Shown: positions 18,500 to 27,898, counted from the first letter of the stretch. The stretch is 64,000 nucleotides of DNA from Solidesulfovibrio magneticus RS-1 (GCF_000010665.1 NC_012796.1:2261501-2325500); one strand, 5' to 3'. Numbers and translations: made by a program. Notes: generated from the sequence alone by a model not told the origin.

Positions 18500-18739
18500 A
18501 TGTCGCTTGTCGCGGCCGTCTGCCTGTCCCATGGTGCATCCATGGAACCACGGCGGGAACCGTCTGGAATAGGCGAAGCCGAACGGCGCGATTTCGTGCG
18601 CCAGGGCCGTGAGGTGCTGTTGTCCCTGGGGCAGCGGGATCTGGCCCGTCGCTACGGTCTGCTCGCGGCCGGGGCCTCCTCGCGGGAGGAACTGGCGGAA
18701 TTGCTCCTGTCGATGCTTCAGTCCCGCCACGCCGGATAG
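18500..18739 (+). CDS. Small hypothetical protein
   Basis: A 79-residue frame (or 65 from an internal ATG at 18542) with a charged, helical composition (RRDFVRQGREVLLSLGQRDLARRYGLLAAGASSREELAELLLSML split into helices). It ends 41 bases before the EAL-CBS-GGDEF gene on the same strand. No ribosome-binding site is convincing and no family was recognised. It could be real as the first gene of that operon, but coding status is uncertain. Confidence 0.45.
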   Translation: MSLVAAVCLSHGASMEPRREPSGIGEAERRDFVRQGREVLLSLGQRDLARRYGLLAAGASSREELAELLLSMLQSRHAG

Positions 18740-18780
18740 GCGGTCCTCGCCTGTCCCGGCCCCGGCTCAGGGGAGTCCCC

Positions 18781-21087
18781 ATGGAATGGAACAATGACCA
18801 TCCGCCCTACGTCAAAGGGGCGTTGCGCTCCCGTCCGGGACCTTTGGGGTCCGGTCCGGACGACGGGCCGGGCCTGTGCGACGGCCTTTTGGCCGCTGAC
18901 GGGGAAATGGGCCTGGTGACGGCGGCCATCGCCGATTTCGCCAGCCTTCTGCCCGAGATTGATCTGGAAACCGGTTGCGAGATTTTGCGCCTGTTGGCCG
19001 AGGGTGTGCGGGAAGGCTTTGCCCGCCATTTTCCAGGCTGCCGGGCGCTGCGGTTTCAGGAAACCGGGGTCGCCTCCCAGACCTGTGTTTTTGCCCAGGG
19101 GCCAGGCTGCCGCGAGCCCGGCGCGGTTCTCGGGTTCTTCGCCGCCTTCCGGGCCGCCCTGGCCGGGCCGTTGTCCGAGCGTCTCACGCGCCTGGCCGGC
19201 CGCCGGTTGGTCGTGGAGGTCGGCTACGCCCGCCTGGACGCCGCCGCCGGAGCCGGGCCGCGCCAGCTGTTGCGGGCCTTGTGCCAGGCCCAGTGCCTGG
19301 GCAAGCACGGCTTTGACGACGAACGGCGCCGTCTGCACCAGGCCTTTGAGCGCCTCATTGCCGCCCGGGAATGCGACGTGCGCTACCAGCCCCTGGTCGA
19401 TCTGGCCGGCGGCGGGGTGCTGGGCTGGGAAGCCTCGCTTCGGGGCGAAGCCGACGGCCCTTTCGCCGCCGTCGGCCAGCTCTGGGCCTTTGCCGCCACC
19501 TGCGGCGAGGAAGCGGGGCTGGACCGGCTTTTCCGGGAACTGGCCCTGTCCCGCCTGGGGCTGCTTGGCGACCGTCAAAAGCTCTTTTTGCCCATCCGCC
19601 ATGCCAGCCTCGACGATCCGGCTTTTGCCGCGCCCAGGCTCGCCGCCGATTTGGAGCGCCTGGGCCTGTCCCCGGCCGACGTGGTGCTGTGCGTTTCCGA
19701 GAAAAACGTCCTGGGCGACCTGTCCTGCCTGTTTGAACGCCTGGAACCCCACCGGGCCGCCGGGTTTGCCCTGGCCGCCGACGACGTGGGCGGCGGGGCG
19801 TCCAACCTGCTGCTGCTTTCCCGGGCCCGGCCCGACTGGATCAAGACCTGTCCGGGCCTGGCCGAGGCCGTGGAAGCCAATCCCTTTAAGCGGGTGATGC
19901 TCGAAACCCTGGCGCTTTTGTCGGAAAAAATCGGCGCGCGTCTGGCCGTGGCCGGCATCGCCTCGGAACTGGCCCTGTCCACGGTGGCCTCCATGGGCGT
20001 TCATGCCGCCCTGGGGCCGCATTTCGGCCAGCCGGCCTGTCCCAAGCTGGAGCAGGTGGCCGAATTGCCGCCCAAGGCGAACTTCGACATCCTGGGCGGC
20101 GGCGGCTGGCAATCCTCGGCCCCCATTGGCAATCTGGCCGAGGCCTGCCTCACCGTGGCCGAGGACACTACCGTGGACGAGGTGCGCGGGCTCTTGGCCG
20201 ACCGGCCGCCCATGACCAACGTGGTGGTGGCCGCCGCCGGCCGGCCGGTGGGCATTCTCATGAACTACCATCTGGATCGCCGGCTCAGCTCCCGTTACGG
20301 CAATTCCCTTTTTGGCCACAAATCCGTCACCCGCATCATGAACCCCAAGCCCCTTGTCGCCGAGGCCGCCCAGGCCGTGGAAGCCGTGGCCCGGCAGGCC
20401 ATGAACCGCGACCCGGCCATGGTCTATGACGATATCGTGGTGGTGGACGGGACCGGGCTTTTAGTCGGCACGGTCTCGGTGCAAAAGATGCTCGACTCCC
20501 TGGCCCAGGTGCAGGTGGAGCTGGCCAAGGGGCTTAATCCCTTGTCCGGCCTGCCCGGCAACATGGCCATCGAACTGGAAGTGGGGCGTCGGGCCAAGCT
20601 CGGCGGGCCGGCCAGCTGCGTCTACGTCGATCTCGACAATTTCAAGGTCTACAACGACGCTTACGGTTTTTCCAACGGCGACAAGGTGATTCTGCTCACG
20701 GCCAGGGTGCTGGCCGAAGCTCTGCGCGGCCGGCCGGACTGTTTTCTGGGCCACGTGGGGGGCGACGATTTCGTGTGCATCACCCCGCGAGAAGAGGCCG
20801 AAGGCCTGTGCCAGCGGGCCATCGAGGCCTTTGCCGGGGCCATCGGCGACCACTACAGCCCCGAAGACCGCCGACGCGGAGCCATCGCCGGCAAGTCCCG
20901 CGACGGCGCGCCCGGGATGTTCCCCCTGGTGTCGCTGTCCATGGGCATCGTGGACTGCGCTTTCGAGATACCTTTCAGCGCCGAGGAGTTCAGCCAGCGG
21001 GTGGCGGAAGTCAAGAAATTCGCCAAGACCCGGGCCGGCAACTCCTACGTGCGCGACCGCCGCGCTCCCCTTGGCGCGCGGGTTTGA
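18781..21087 (+). CDS. EAL-CBS-GGDEF protein with degenerate catalytic motifs
   Basis: A 768-residue cytosolic protein. An EAL-like domain (about 190-420) is followed by a CBS pair (about 450-575) and a C-terminal GGDEF-like domain (about 590-755). The EAL signature reads EAS (GWEASLRG). DDFGT is replaced by DDVGGG, and the later catalytic glutamate segment reads AVAGIAS, so phosphodiesterase activity is unlikely. The GGDEF motif reads GGDDF (GHVGGDDFVCI), so cyclase activity is doubtful. The protein is more likely a c-di-GMP receptor or scaffold than an enzyme. AGGGGAG precedes the ATG. It lies upstream of pstB on the same strand, with a 140-base gap. Confidence 0.9.
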   Translation: MEWNNDHPPYVKGALRSRPGPLGSGPDDGPGLCDGLLAADGEMGLVTAAIADFASLLPEIDLETGCEILRLLAEGVREGFARHFPGCRALRFQETGVASQTCVFAQGPGCREPGAVLGFFAAFRAALAGPLSERLTRLAGRRLVVEVGYARLDAAAGAGPRQLLRALCQAQCLGKHGFDDERRRLHQAFERLIAARECDVRYQPLVDLAGGGVLGWEASLRGEADGPFAAVGQLWAFAATCGEEAGLDRLFRELALSRLGLLGDRQKLFLPIRHASLDDPAFAAPRLAADLERLGLSPADVVLCVSEKNVLGDLSCLFERLEPHRAAGFALAADDVGGGASNLLLLSRARPDWIKTCPGLAEAVEANPFKRVMLETLALLSEKIGARLAVAGIASELALSTVASMGVHAALGPHFGQPACPKLEQVAELPPKANFDILGGGGWQSSAPIGNLAEACLTVAEDTTVDEVRGLLADRPPMTNVVVAAAGRPVGILMNYHLDRRLSSRYGNSLFGHKSVTRIMNPKPLVAEAAQAVEAVARQAMNRDPAMVYDDIVVVDGTGLLVGTVSVQKMLDSLAQVQVELAKGLNPLSGLPGNMAIELEVGRRAKLGGPASCVYVDLDNFKVYNDAYGFSNGDKVILLTARVLAEALRGRPDCFLGHVGGDDFVCITPREEAEGLCQRAIEAFAGAIGDHYSPEDRRRGAIAGKSRDGAPGMFPLVSLSMGIVDCAFEIPFSAEEFSQRVAEVKKFAKTRAGNSYVRDRRAPLGARV

Positions 21088-21227
21088 ACCGTTTCGTCAC
21101 GCAGGCGGCCTTTGTCACCGGTTTGCCATAAAGCCATGGCCTGTTCGTCATGGGCGGCGGGCATACCGGATCAGGCCGGGCGCGATGCCGCCCCGGCCGG
21201 CACAAACGCCCAAGGACGGCTCGCCCC

Positions 21228-21989
21228 ATGCAACACAGCGTCAAAATGGCCGCGGTGGACCTCGACTTCTACTACGGTCGGTTCAAGGCTCTTGAGAGCA
21301 TCAATCTGGAAATCCCCGAGCGCCGGGTCACAGCGCTCATTGGCCCGTCCGGCTGCGGCAAATCGACCTTTTTGCGGTGCCTCAATCGCATGAACGACCT
21401 CATCGCCGGCACGCGCACCGAAGGCGCGGTGCTCCTCGACGGGGTCAAGGTCAATGTGCCCAGCCTCGACGTGGTGGAGCTGCGGCGCAAGGTGGGCATG
21501 GTCTTTCAAAAGCCCAACCCCTTCCCCAAGACCATTTTCGAGAATGTGGCTTATGGCCTTCGCGTCGGCGGCGTGACCGATCGCAACTACATTTCGAGCC
21601 AGGTGGAAAAGAGCCTGGTCGCGGCCGGGCTTTTCACCGAAGTCAAGGACCGGCTTCATGATTCGGCCCTGGGCCTTTCCGGCGGCCAGCAGCAGCGGTT
21701 GTGCATTGCCCGGGCCGTGGCCCTGGAGCCGGAAGTGCTGCTCATGGACGAGCCGGCCTCGGCCTTGGACCCCATTGCCACCCAGAAGATCGAGGAGCTC
21801 ATTGCCGAGCTCAAGCGCAACTACACCATCGCCATCGTCACCCACAGCATGCAGCAGGCGGCTCGGGTCTCGGACCTCACCGCCTTTTTCTACATGGGCA
21901 AGCTCGTGGAAGTCGGCCCTACCGAAGCCATTTTCACCCGTCCGGCCAATCAGCAGACCGAAGACTACGTGACCGGCCGTTTCGGCTGA
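21228..21989 (+). CDS. pstB: Phosphate ABC transporter ATP-binding protein PstB
   Basis: A 253-residue ABC ATPase with Walker [10 protein letters not shown], signature LSGGQQQR, Walker B VLLMDEP, and the PstB-typical [11 protein letters not shown] and [19 protein letters not shown]. It powers the PstCA phosphate channel. Unusually, pstS, pstC and pstA are not beside it. Only phoU follows, 62 bases downstream. The ATG at 21228 was chosen by homology and the AAGGAC before it; the frame upstream is unrelated. The call is firm. Confidence 0.96.
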   Translation: MQHSVKMAAVDLDFYYGRFKALESINLEIPERRVTALIGPSGCGKSTFLRCLNRMNDLIAGTRTEGAVLLDGVKVNVPSLDVVELRRKVGMVFQKPNPFPKTIFENVAYGLRVGGVTDRNYISSQVEKSLVAAGLFTEVKDRLHDSALGLSGGQQQRLCIARAVALEPEVLLMDEPASALDPIATQKIEELIAELKRNYTIAIVTHSMQQAARVSDLTAFFYMGKLVEVGPTEAIFTRPANQQTEDYVTGRFG

Positions 21990-22051
21990 TGCCGCAGGCG
22001 CGCCATAGGTCGCCCCGCCAGAAACAACGCCAAGCCTTCGGGAGCCATTTC

Positions 22052-22717
22052 ATGGAAAGCAGAGCCCATTTTCACGCCGAACTCGATGCCCTCAAGGGCC
22101 GTGTCATCGCCCTTTCCGTGCTGGTCGAAACGGCCCGCCAGGGCGCGGTGGCCGCCTATCGCCAAAACGACCAGACCTTGGCCCGCCAGATCATCGAAGG
22201 CGACAAGGCCATCAACCAGCAGGCCTGCGACATCGACGAGGCCTGCCTCAAGCTGTTGGCCCTGGAGCAGCCGGTCGCCCTGGACTTGCGCCGCATCGTC
22301 GGCTACGCCCGGGCCGTCATCAACCTCGAACGCCTGGGCGATGAAGCCGTCAACATCGCCGAGGGCGCGTTGGTCGGGGCCGGGCTTCCGGGCGACTGCG
22401 ACGGCGCGCTCATGGAGCTTTCCGACCATGTGGCCGGCATGTTGGCCCTGGCCTCGCGGTCCTTTGTCGAGGATGACGTGGACGCGGCCATGGACGTCTG
22501 CCGTCTGGACGAGCGGGCCAGGGAACTGGCCGTGGCCGCCATGCGCTGCATCACCGAGGCGCTTTCGCGCTGCCAGGCCGCGCCCGAGGACGGGGTGCGG
22601 GCCATTCTCGCCTGCCGCAGTTTCGAGCGTATGGCCGGACACGCCGCCAACCTCGGCGAGATCCTGGTCTTTATCGTCAAGGGCGTCATCCTGAGCCAGA
22701 AATGCCAGCCCCGCTAG
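22052..22717 (+). CDS. phoU: Phosphate-signalling protein PhoU
   Basis: A 221-residue all-helical protein with the two repeated PhoU units. The metal-binding-type motifs are VINLERLGDEAVNIAE in the first and SFERMAGHAANLGE in the second. PhoU links Pst transport to the PhoR/PhoB phosphate response and restrains uptake. CGGGAG precedes the ATG at 22052. It follows pstB directly and is 29 bases upstream of the kinase B gene, so phosphate sensing and the kinase/CofD pair may share a transcript. Confidence 0.95.
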   Translation: MESRAHFHAELDALKGRVIALSVLVETARQGAVAAYRQNDQTLARQIIEGDKAINQQACDIDEACLKLLALEQPVALDLRRIVGYARAVINLERLGDEAVNIAEGALVGAGLPGDCDGALMELSDHVAGMLALASRSFVEDDVDAAMDVCRLDERARELAVAAMRCITEALSRCQAAPEDGVRAILACRSFERMAGHAANLGEILVFIVKGVILSQKCQPR

Positions 22718-22746
22718 TCTCGGCCCGTCCTTTGGAGCCTTTGCCC

Positions 22747-23805
22747 ATGACGGCCGCCTGCGCCGACGTCATCGCCGCCAGCCGCGCTACCGTGCCCCAT
22801 GTCGTGGACGTCATGCCGGGCGGAACGCGGCTTCGCGTACAGACCAACAGTTTGCCCCTGGCCCAAGCCCTGAGCCGCCATTTCGCCGCCTTTCCGGGCG
22901 ACGGCGGCCAGCCCGATCTGGTTGTCAAGGCCGTGGACGGCCCCAGCCCAGAGCTTGACCTGACCTTTGTCCCCCACGAGTCCGAGGGCGGCAAGGAAGA
23001 GTATGCCGATCTGCCCGACGGCCGCCTGGTGCGCAAGCGCCGTACCGGGCTGCTGCTCGTCTTCGGTGCGGCCGGCAACTGGATTTTCGGCCCCTGTGCC
23101 GCCTGGCCCCAGCAAGTGATCAACGCCGTCAACGCCCGGCTGGCCGATCGGGAACTGGCCCGGGGCGCGGCGCTGCTCCATGCCGCCGCCGTGGCTCGGG
23201 GAGAGGCCGCCCTGGCCCTGGCCGGGCTGGCCGGCGCGGGCAAGACCACCCTGGCTTTGGAACTGGTGCGGCGCGGCGCGGATTTCGTCACCAACGACCG
23301 CTTGTTCGTTACCTCCGAACCCAACGGCTTCGGGTGTTGCGGCGTAGCCCGGCCGCCCCGGGTCAACCCCGGAACGATCCTGGGCAACGACCGCCTGCAT
23401 GGGCTTCTTGACCCGGCCGAGCGGGCCGCTTATGCCGCCTTGCCGCCTGATGCGCTATGGGGGCTTGAATCCAAACATGACGCCCCCATTGAGACGTGTT
23501 TCGGGCCGGGGCGGGTGCGCCTTCGGGCCGGGCTTCACGCCCTGATCGTGCTGTGCTGGAAACGCGGCGGCGGCCCCGTGGACGCGCGCTGGACCACGTT
23601 GGCAGCCGCGCCCGAACTGGTCCCGGCCATCACCAAGGACCTAGGCGTGCTGTTTCTGGCCGGTCCGCGCCCGGCCGATCCGGCCGCCTATCTCGCCGCC
23701 CTGGGAGAACTGCCGGTGCTGGCGCTCTTAGGCGGCACGGACGTTTCCCACGCGGCCCAGTTGTGCCAGGACATCCTCTGGCGCGCCGACGAAGGTCGGC
23801 CATGA
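22747..23805 (+). CDS. HprK-related kinase B (GAK-type locus)
   Basis: A 352-residue protein. Its C-terminal half resembles HPr kinase: Walker A AGLAGAGKTTLALELV near residue 160, then VTNDRLFVTS. The N-terminal half has no obvious known domain. It matches what I know as HprK-related kinase B, part of the GAK systems found mainly in deltaproteobacteria, whose function is unknown. The stop overlaps the CofD-like ATG by 4 bases. The usual ATP-grasp, amphi-Trp and XXXCH partner genes are not in this window. The start at 22747 has GGAG upstream; an upstream ATG at 22702 would overlap phoU. Confidence 0.82.
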   Translation: MTAACADVIAASRATVPHVVDVMPGGTRLRVQTNSLPLAQALSRHFAAFPGDGGQPDLVVKAVDGPSPELDLTFVPHESEGGKEEYADLPDGRLVRKRRTGLLLVFGAAGNWIFGPCAAWPQQVINAVNARLADRELARGAALLHAAAVARGEAALALAGLAGAGKTTLALELVRRGADFVTNDRLFVTSEPNGFGCCGVARPPRVNPGTILGNDRLHGLLDPAERAAYAALPPDALWGLESKHDAPIETCFGPGRVRLRAGLHALIVLCWKRGGGPVDARWTTLAAAPELVPAITKDLGVLFLAGPRPADPAAYLAALGELPVLALLGGTDVSHAAQLCQDILWRADEGRP

Positions 23806-25061
23806 CGACATTGCCTGTACCGAGCCTCGACGCTATTGAAGGAACCGACGTGCCAGACGCCAAGCCATCGCCCCGGGCGCGCATCGCCCGCACCGTGCGC
23901 CTGCCCGATCCGTCCCGGGCGGCGCTTTTCCGCCGCGCTCCGGAACTGGGACCGCGCGTGCTCTTTTTCAGCGGCGGCACGGCGCTTCGCGACCTCAGTA
24001 CCACGCTGATTGAATACACCGCCAATTCCATCCACTTGATCACGCCCTTTGATTCCGGCGGTTCCTCGGCCGTGCTGCGCAAGGCCTTCGGGATGCCGGC
24101 CGTGGGCGATCTGCGAAACCGCATCATGGCCCTGGCCGACCGCAGCATCACCGGCAATCCGGCCGTGTTCGAGCTTTTTGCCCACCGCCTGCCCAAGGAC
24201 GCGCCCCAGGACGAACTGGCGGCTAAGCTCGTACGGATCATGAACGGCGAAGACCCGCTCATCCGCCGGGTGCCCGATCCCCTGCGCAAGATCATCCGCA
24301 CCCATCTGCGCTTTTTCAACGAACGCCGTCCCAAGGATTTCGACCTGCGCGGGGCCAGCATCGGCAACTGCATCCTGGCCGGCGGCTATTTCAACTACAA
24401 CCGGATGCTCGACCCGGTCATCTACCTCTTTATGCAGCTGGTCGAGGCCCGGGGCGTGGTGCGGCCCATCGTCAACGCCGACCTGCACCTGGCCTGCCGC
24501 CTGGCCGACGGTCGGGTGCTCATTGGTCAGCACAACATGACCGGCAAGGAAGCCGCGCCCATCGACGCGCCCATCGAGTCCCTGTGGCTGACCGCCAGCC
24601 TCGACGACCCGACCCCGGCCAGCGTGCGCATCCGCGACAAGACCGACAAGCTCATCCGTCAGGCCGAGGTCATCTGCTTTCCCTACGGCAGCTTCTATTC
24701 GAGCCTCATGGCCAACCTGCTCCCCCAGGGCGTGGGCGACGCCGTGGCCGCCGCCGATTGTCCCAAGGTCTACATCCCCAATCTCGGGCACGATCCCGAA
24801 CAGCAGGGCCTGACCGTGGCCGACCAGACGCGCCGGCTCCTGGACGCCCTGGAAGCCGGCTGCGCCAAGGCCTGCCGCCGCGAGGACCTGCTGCGCTTCG
24901 TCTTCGTGGACAGCCGGGGAGGGCGCTACGACGGCGGCCTGGACATCCCGGCCATCCGCCGCCTGGGCGTGGAAGTGGTGGACGTGCCGCTGGCCCGGTC
25001 CGACGATTCCGGCCAGGCCGACAGCCGCAAGGTGGCCGAGCTGCTCGTTTCCCTGGCCTGA
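23802..25061 (+). CDS. CofD-like protein of the GAK type
   Basis: A 419-residue protein of the CofD/YvcK (UPF0052) fold. It carries FSGGTALRDLSTTL near residue 48, ITPFDSGGSSAVLRKAFGMPAVGDLRNRIMALAD, and the later PYGSFYSSLMANLLPQGVGDAV. True CofD transfers a phospholactyl or phosphoenolpyruvyl group in coenzyme F420 synthesis; YvcK binds UDP-sugars. The extra internal segment (about residues 100-200) and its pairing with kinase B fit the GAK CofD-like subgroup, of unknown reaction. Its start overlaps the kinase stop (ATGA). CorA lies 87 bases downstream. Confidence 0.85.
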   Translation: MTTLPVPSLDAIEGTDVPDAKPSPRARIARTVRLPDPSRAALFRRAPELGPRVLFFSGGTALRDLSTTLIEYTANSIHLITPFDSGGSSAVLRKAFGMPAVGDLRNRIMALADRSITGNPAVFELFAHRLPKDAPQDELAAKLVRIMNGEDPLIRRVPDPLRKIIRTHLRFFNERRPKDFDLRGASIGNCILAGGYFNYNRMLDPVIYLFMQLVEARGVVRPIVNADLHLACRLADGRVLIGQHNMTGKEAAPIDAPIESLWLTASLDDPTPASVRIRDKTDKLIRQAEVICFPYGSFYSSLMANLLPQGVGDAVAAADCPKVYIPNLGHDPEQQGLTVADQTRRLLDALEAGCAKACRREDLLRFVFVDSRGGRYDGGLDIPAIRRLGVEVVDVPLARSDDSGQADSRKVAELLVSLA

Positions 25062-25148
25062 TCCCAAAGCTTCCGCAGTGTGGCGGAGCGCATTCCCATG
25101 GACGATGCCGCCCCTGTCCCTGTTTCTTGATTCCAAGGAGTCCGCATC

Positions 25149-26084
25149 ATGATGCAGTGTTTCATCGGCGAGGCCGGCAAGCCGCAGATCGTCGACAGCG
25201 TGACGCGGAAATGCTGGATTCACATGGTCGATCCGAGCGAGGACGAGATCCAGTACATCGTCCGGGAACTCGGCGTGCCGCTGGATTTCCTGACCGATCC
25301 CCTGGACGTGGACGAACGGTCGCGCATTGAGCAGGAGGACGGCGTGCTGCTGCTGGTGCTGCGCGTGCCGGTGCGCCACGACGAGACCTCGGGCGGCGTG
25401 CCCTTCGCCACCGTTGCCCAGGGCGTCATCGTCGCCGGGGATCATGTGGTGACGGTGTCCAAGGTGGAAAACGAGCTGACGCGCCATTTCGTCGATGGCC
25501 TGGCCAAGCAGTGCACCCCGGAGCGGCCCGGCCGGTTCGTCATTCAGCTCTTGCAGCGAAACGCGCTGCAGTTCCTGGCCGATCTGCGGGAGATCAACCG
25601 CCTGACCAATCTCATCGAGCAGGAGTTGCACAAGTCCTCGCGAAACGAGGAGCTCATTGGCCTCGTCAACATCGAAAAAAGCCTCGTCTACTTCATCACC
25701 TCGCTGCAATCCAACAACCTCATTATGAAGACGCTCTTGCGACGAAAAATCATCGCCCTGGACGAGGACGAGCGGGACCTGCTCGAAGACGCGCTCATTG
25801 AAAACAAGCAGGCCATCAGCATGACCAAGATCTACACCGATATTTTAAGCGGCCTCATGGACGCTTTTGCTTCCATCGTTTCCAATAATTTGAACGTCAC
25901 CATGAAGTTTTTGACCTGCTTCACCATCATTCTCATGATCCCCAACATCCTGGCCGGCCTGTTTGGCATGAACGTCAAGCTGCCGCTGCAGGACGAACCT
26001 CAGGCCTTTGTCTACATCGTCCTGGCCTCGTTGGCCTTTGCTTTTGCTCTGAGCGCGGTTTTCGTCAAGAAACGCTGGTTCTGA
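25149..26084 (+). CDS. corA: CorA-family Mg2+/divalent cation channel
   Basis: A 311-residue protein with a long cytosolic alpha/beta domain and helical stalk, and two C-terminal transmembrane helices. The hallmark GMN motif is at the end of TM1 (LAGLFGMNVKLPL, near residue 278). The acidic loop QDEPQ replaces the common MPE-type motif, and the C-terminus ends in KKRWF. The family forms pentameric channels for Mg2+ or Co2+/Ni2+. CAAGGAG lies 8 bases before the start. A strong terminator follows 20 bases after the stop, closing the transcript from pstB onward. Confidence 0.93.
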   Translation: MMQCFIGEAGKPQIVDSVTRKCWIHMVDPSEDEIQYIVRELGVPLDFLTDPLDVDERSRIEQEDGVLLLVLRVPVRHDETSGGVPFATVAQGVIVAGDHVVTVSKVENELTRHFVDGLAKQCTPERPGRFVIQLLQRNALQFLADLREINRLTNLIEQELHKSSRNEELIGLVNIEKSLVYFITSLQSNNLIMKTLLRRKIIALDEDERDLLEDALIENKQAISMTKIYTDILSGLMDAFASIVSNNLNVTMKFLTCFTIILMIPNILAGLFGMNVKLPLQDEPQAFVYIVLASLAFAFALSAVFVKKRWF

Positions 26085-26104
26085 CGCGCCCCTTTACCGG
26101 ACGA

Positions 26105-26144
26105 AACACGGCCCCGGTTCGCGGCAGCGAACCGGGGCCGTGTT
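26105..26144. terminator. Strong bidirectional-type hairpin after corA
   Basis: Perfect 18-bp arms (26105-26122 and 26127-26144) around GGCA, flanked by AAA on the left and ATT on the right. It closes corA on the plus strand and may also serve the convergent hemerythrin gene. Confidence 0.85.
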
Positions 26145-26236
26145 ATTGTGAACAGACTGCGGCTGCTTCGGCCTTGATCGACGGCTTCTTGCCTTCTGCG
26201 CCGAGCAGAGCGTCAATCTGCGCCCGTCCCCTTGAA

Positions 26237-26291
26237 CCCCCTTCTTTCATTGCAGGGGTCCGGGGGGATCATCCCCCCGGCCGCCGGAGGC
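26237..26291 (+). repeat. Intergenic palindromic repeat, copy B
   Basis: CCCCC, then AGGGGTCCGGGGGG-ATCAT-CCCCCCGG and GCCGCCGGAGGC. It shares flanks with copies A, D, E and F but has a GATCATC core instead of CCTCAGG, as does copy C. It lies between convergent corA and hemerythrin genes. Confidence 0.8.
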
Positions 26292-26306
26292 ATTTCTTCC
26301 CTCCCG

Positions 26307-26714
26307 CTACCCGGACATGGCCTGAACGCGCACGAATTCGCCAAGCGCCTTGTCTTCCTGGGTGATGTGGCTGATGAACCACTCCTTGAGAAAGACCAGG
26401 ATGTCGGCCAGCATTTGTTCGCTGACCACGCCGAATTCCTTTTCGATCTCGAAAAAGATGACATGGTTGGCGAAGAGTTCATGCTGCTGGCGGTGGGCGT
26501 CGAGTTCGGGGTAGCCAAGATCAAGCATGAGTTCGGTTTCGAGGTCGAAGTGGTCGTGGAGATAGGCGCGCAAAAAGGCCAGGGCCTTGGCGGCGTCGGC
26601 TTCCTCGGCCTGTCCCTGTCTGGCGGCCAGATCATTGATGAGGCGGATGATGGCTTGGTGCTGTTCGTCGATTTCCGTCACGCCCACGGCCAAAGATTCG
26701 TCCCATGCGATCAT
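26307..26714 (-). CDS. Bacteriohemerythrin
   Basis: A 135-residue single-domain hemerythrin that binds O2 at a di-iron centre in a four-helix bundle. The ligand pattern is present: His in DEQHQAII, His in HDHFDLETEL with the following Glu, HRQQHELF, and the last His-x4-Asp in HITQEDKALGE. It likely carries or scavenges O2 in the cytoplasm, as in other anaerobes. GGAG lies 8 bases before the ATG. It stands alone between CorA (convergent) and the L,D-transpeptidase gene. Confidence 0.95.
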   Translation of the reverse strand: MIAWDESLAVGVTEIDEQHQAIIRLINDLAARQGQAEEADAAKALAFLRAYLHDHFDLETELMLDLGYPELDAHRQQHELFANHVIFFEIEKEFGVVSEQMLADILVFLKEWFISHITQEDKALGEFVRVQAMSG

Positions 26715-27034
26715 GTGTTTTCTCCAAAGCCTGGGGCCAATGGGGCGCGGCCGGCCCCGGTCTGACCCGGACGGGGTGATGTGAATCAGGGTACGGCAAA
26801 AAACCCCGATTCTTTCAGCTTTGCGCCCGTTGCGTGCGGGGCTTTTGCGGGGGATTGCGCCAACATATTCAACTGTCTATGCACCATGCCATAGCCAGGG
26901 AACATGTCAAGACGACGCGAATCACCAGAACGTGGATTCGCCCAACGACATTTTCCGAAATGCTTCCCATAAAGCCTTACGGTGAGTTAGACTCAGCGTG
27001 TCATGCCGTTTTGACCTCTTACTTGGAGATGGCC

Positions 27035-27877
27035 ATGGTTCGCTCGTTTAGGCTTTTGCTGCTCGGTCTCCTGTTGCTCGTTTGTCTGCCTGCCTGCCGC
27101 ACGGCCGGCCCCACAACCCCGGCGGCCGCCGGGCGCAGCGGCCAAGCTGCGACCATCCAGGCAGGTAAATCGCCCCTGGACGGCTCCCGCCAACTCGTGC
27201 TGGTGGTGACCGAAAGCTTTGACGACAATCAAGCCCGTATGCGCCGCTTCGAACGCTCGGGGCCTGGCTCTTGGCGGCCGGTGGGCGACGACGTGGCCGT
27301 TACTCTCGGCAAAAACGGCCTGGCCTGGGGCCGGGGGGTGCACGGGCAAACGCCTCTTGGGCCGGGACCGGTCAAGGTGGAGGGCGACGGCCGTTCGCCG
27401 GCCGGTGTGTTTGCCTTTGGTACGGCCTTCGCCTACCGCCCCGAAGACCTGTGGCAGCCGGCCAAGATGCCCATGCACCGGGTCACCGACCAGACGGTGT
27501 GCGTGGAGAGCATAAGTTCCCGCTGGTACAATCGTATTGTGGACGAAAACACCGTCCCGGCCGTGGATTGGTCCTCGCCCGACCGGATGCTGCGCCCCGA
27601 CGGCCTGTACCGCTACGGCCTCATGGTGGACCACAATGCGCCGGACACCAAGCCCGGAGCCGGTTCGTGCATTTTCTTCCATCTGTGGCGGCGGCCCGGC
27701 GCGCCGACGGTCGGCTGCACGGCCATGAACGAAGCGGCCATGCTGGCCGTGCTGGCCTGGCTGGACGCCTCCAAAAAACCCATTGTCGTGCAACTGCCCC
27801 GGACCGAACTGGAACGCCTGGCCCCGAGCTGGGGCGCGTCCGAACTCGTCGTCCTGCGTCTTACGCCCAGGGAATAG
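27035..27877 (+). CDS. Lipoprotein L,D-transpeptidase (YkuD family)
   Basis: A 280-residue envelope protein. The lipoprotein signal LLLLVCLPAC ends at a lipobox cysteine near residue 23. The YkuD catalytic domain shows HGQTPLGPGPVKVEGDGRSPAG and SCIFFHLWRRPGAPTVGCTAM, in which the His and Cys are the expected catalytic residues (HX..GC motif). Such enzymes cross-link peptidoglycan at 3-3 bonds or attach proteins. TTGGAG precedes the ATG at 27035, and an ATG two codons earlier is possible. The long upstream frame is not supported. Confidence 0.9.
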   Translation: MVRSFRLLLLGLLLLVCLPACRTAGPTTPAAAGRSGQAATIQAGKSPLDGSRQLVLVVTESFDDNQARMRRFERSGPGSWRPVGDDVAVTLGKNGLAWGRGVHGQTPLGPGPVKVEGDGRSPAGVFAFGTAFAYRPEDLWQPAKMPMHRVTDQTVCVESISSRWYNRIVDENTVPAVDWSSPDRMLRPDGLYRYGLMVDHNAPDTKPGAGSCIFFHLWRRPGAPTVGCTAMNEAAMLAVLAWLDASKKPIVVQLPRTELERLAPSWGASELVVLRLTPRE

Positions 27878-27898
27878 CCTGGAAACAAAAAGAAAATT

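Noticed and set aside
21097-21120. GTCAC repeats upstream of pstB as a Pho box
   Set aside because: The two copies are 18 bases apart, not the 11-base period of the Pho box.
26834-27034. Longer N-terminus for the L,D-transpeptidase
   Set aside because: It would put about 67 residues before the signal peptide and lipobox.
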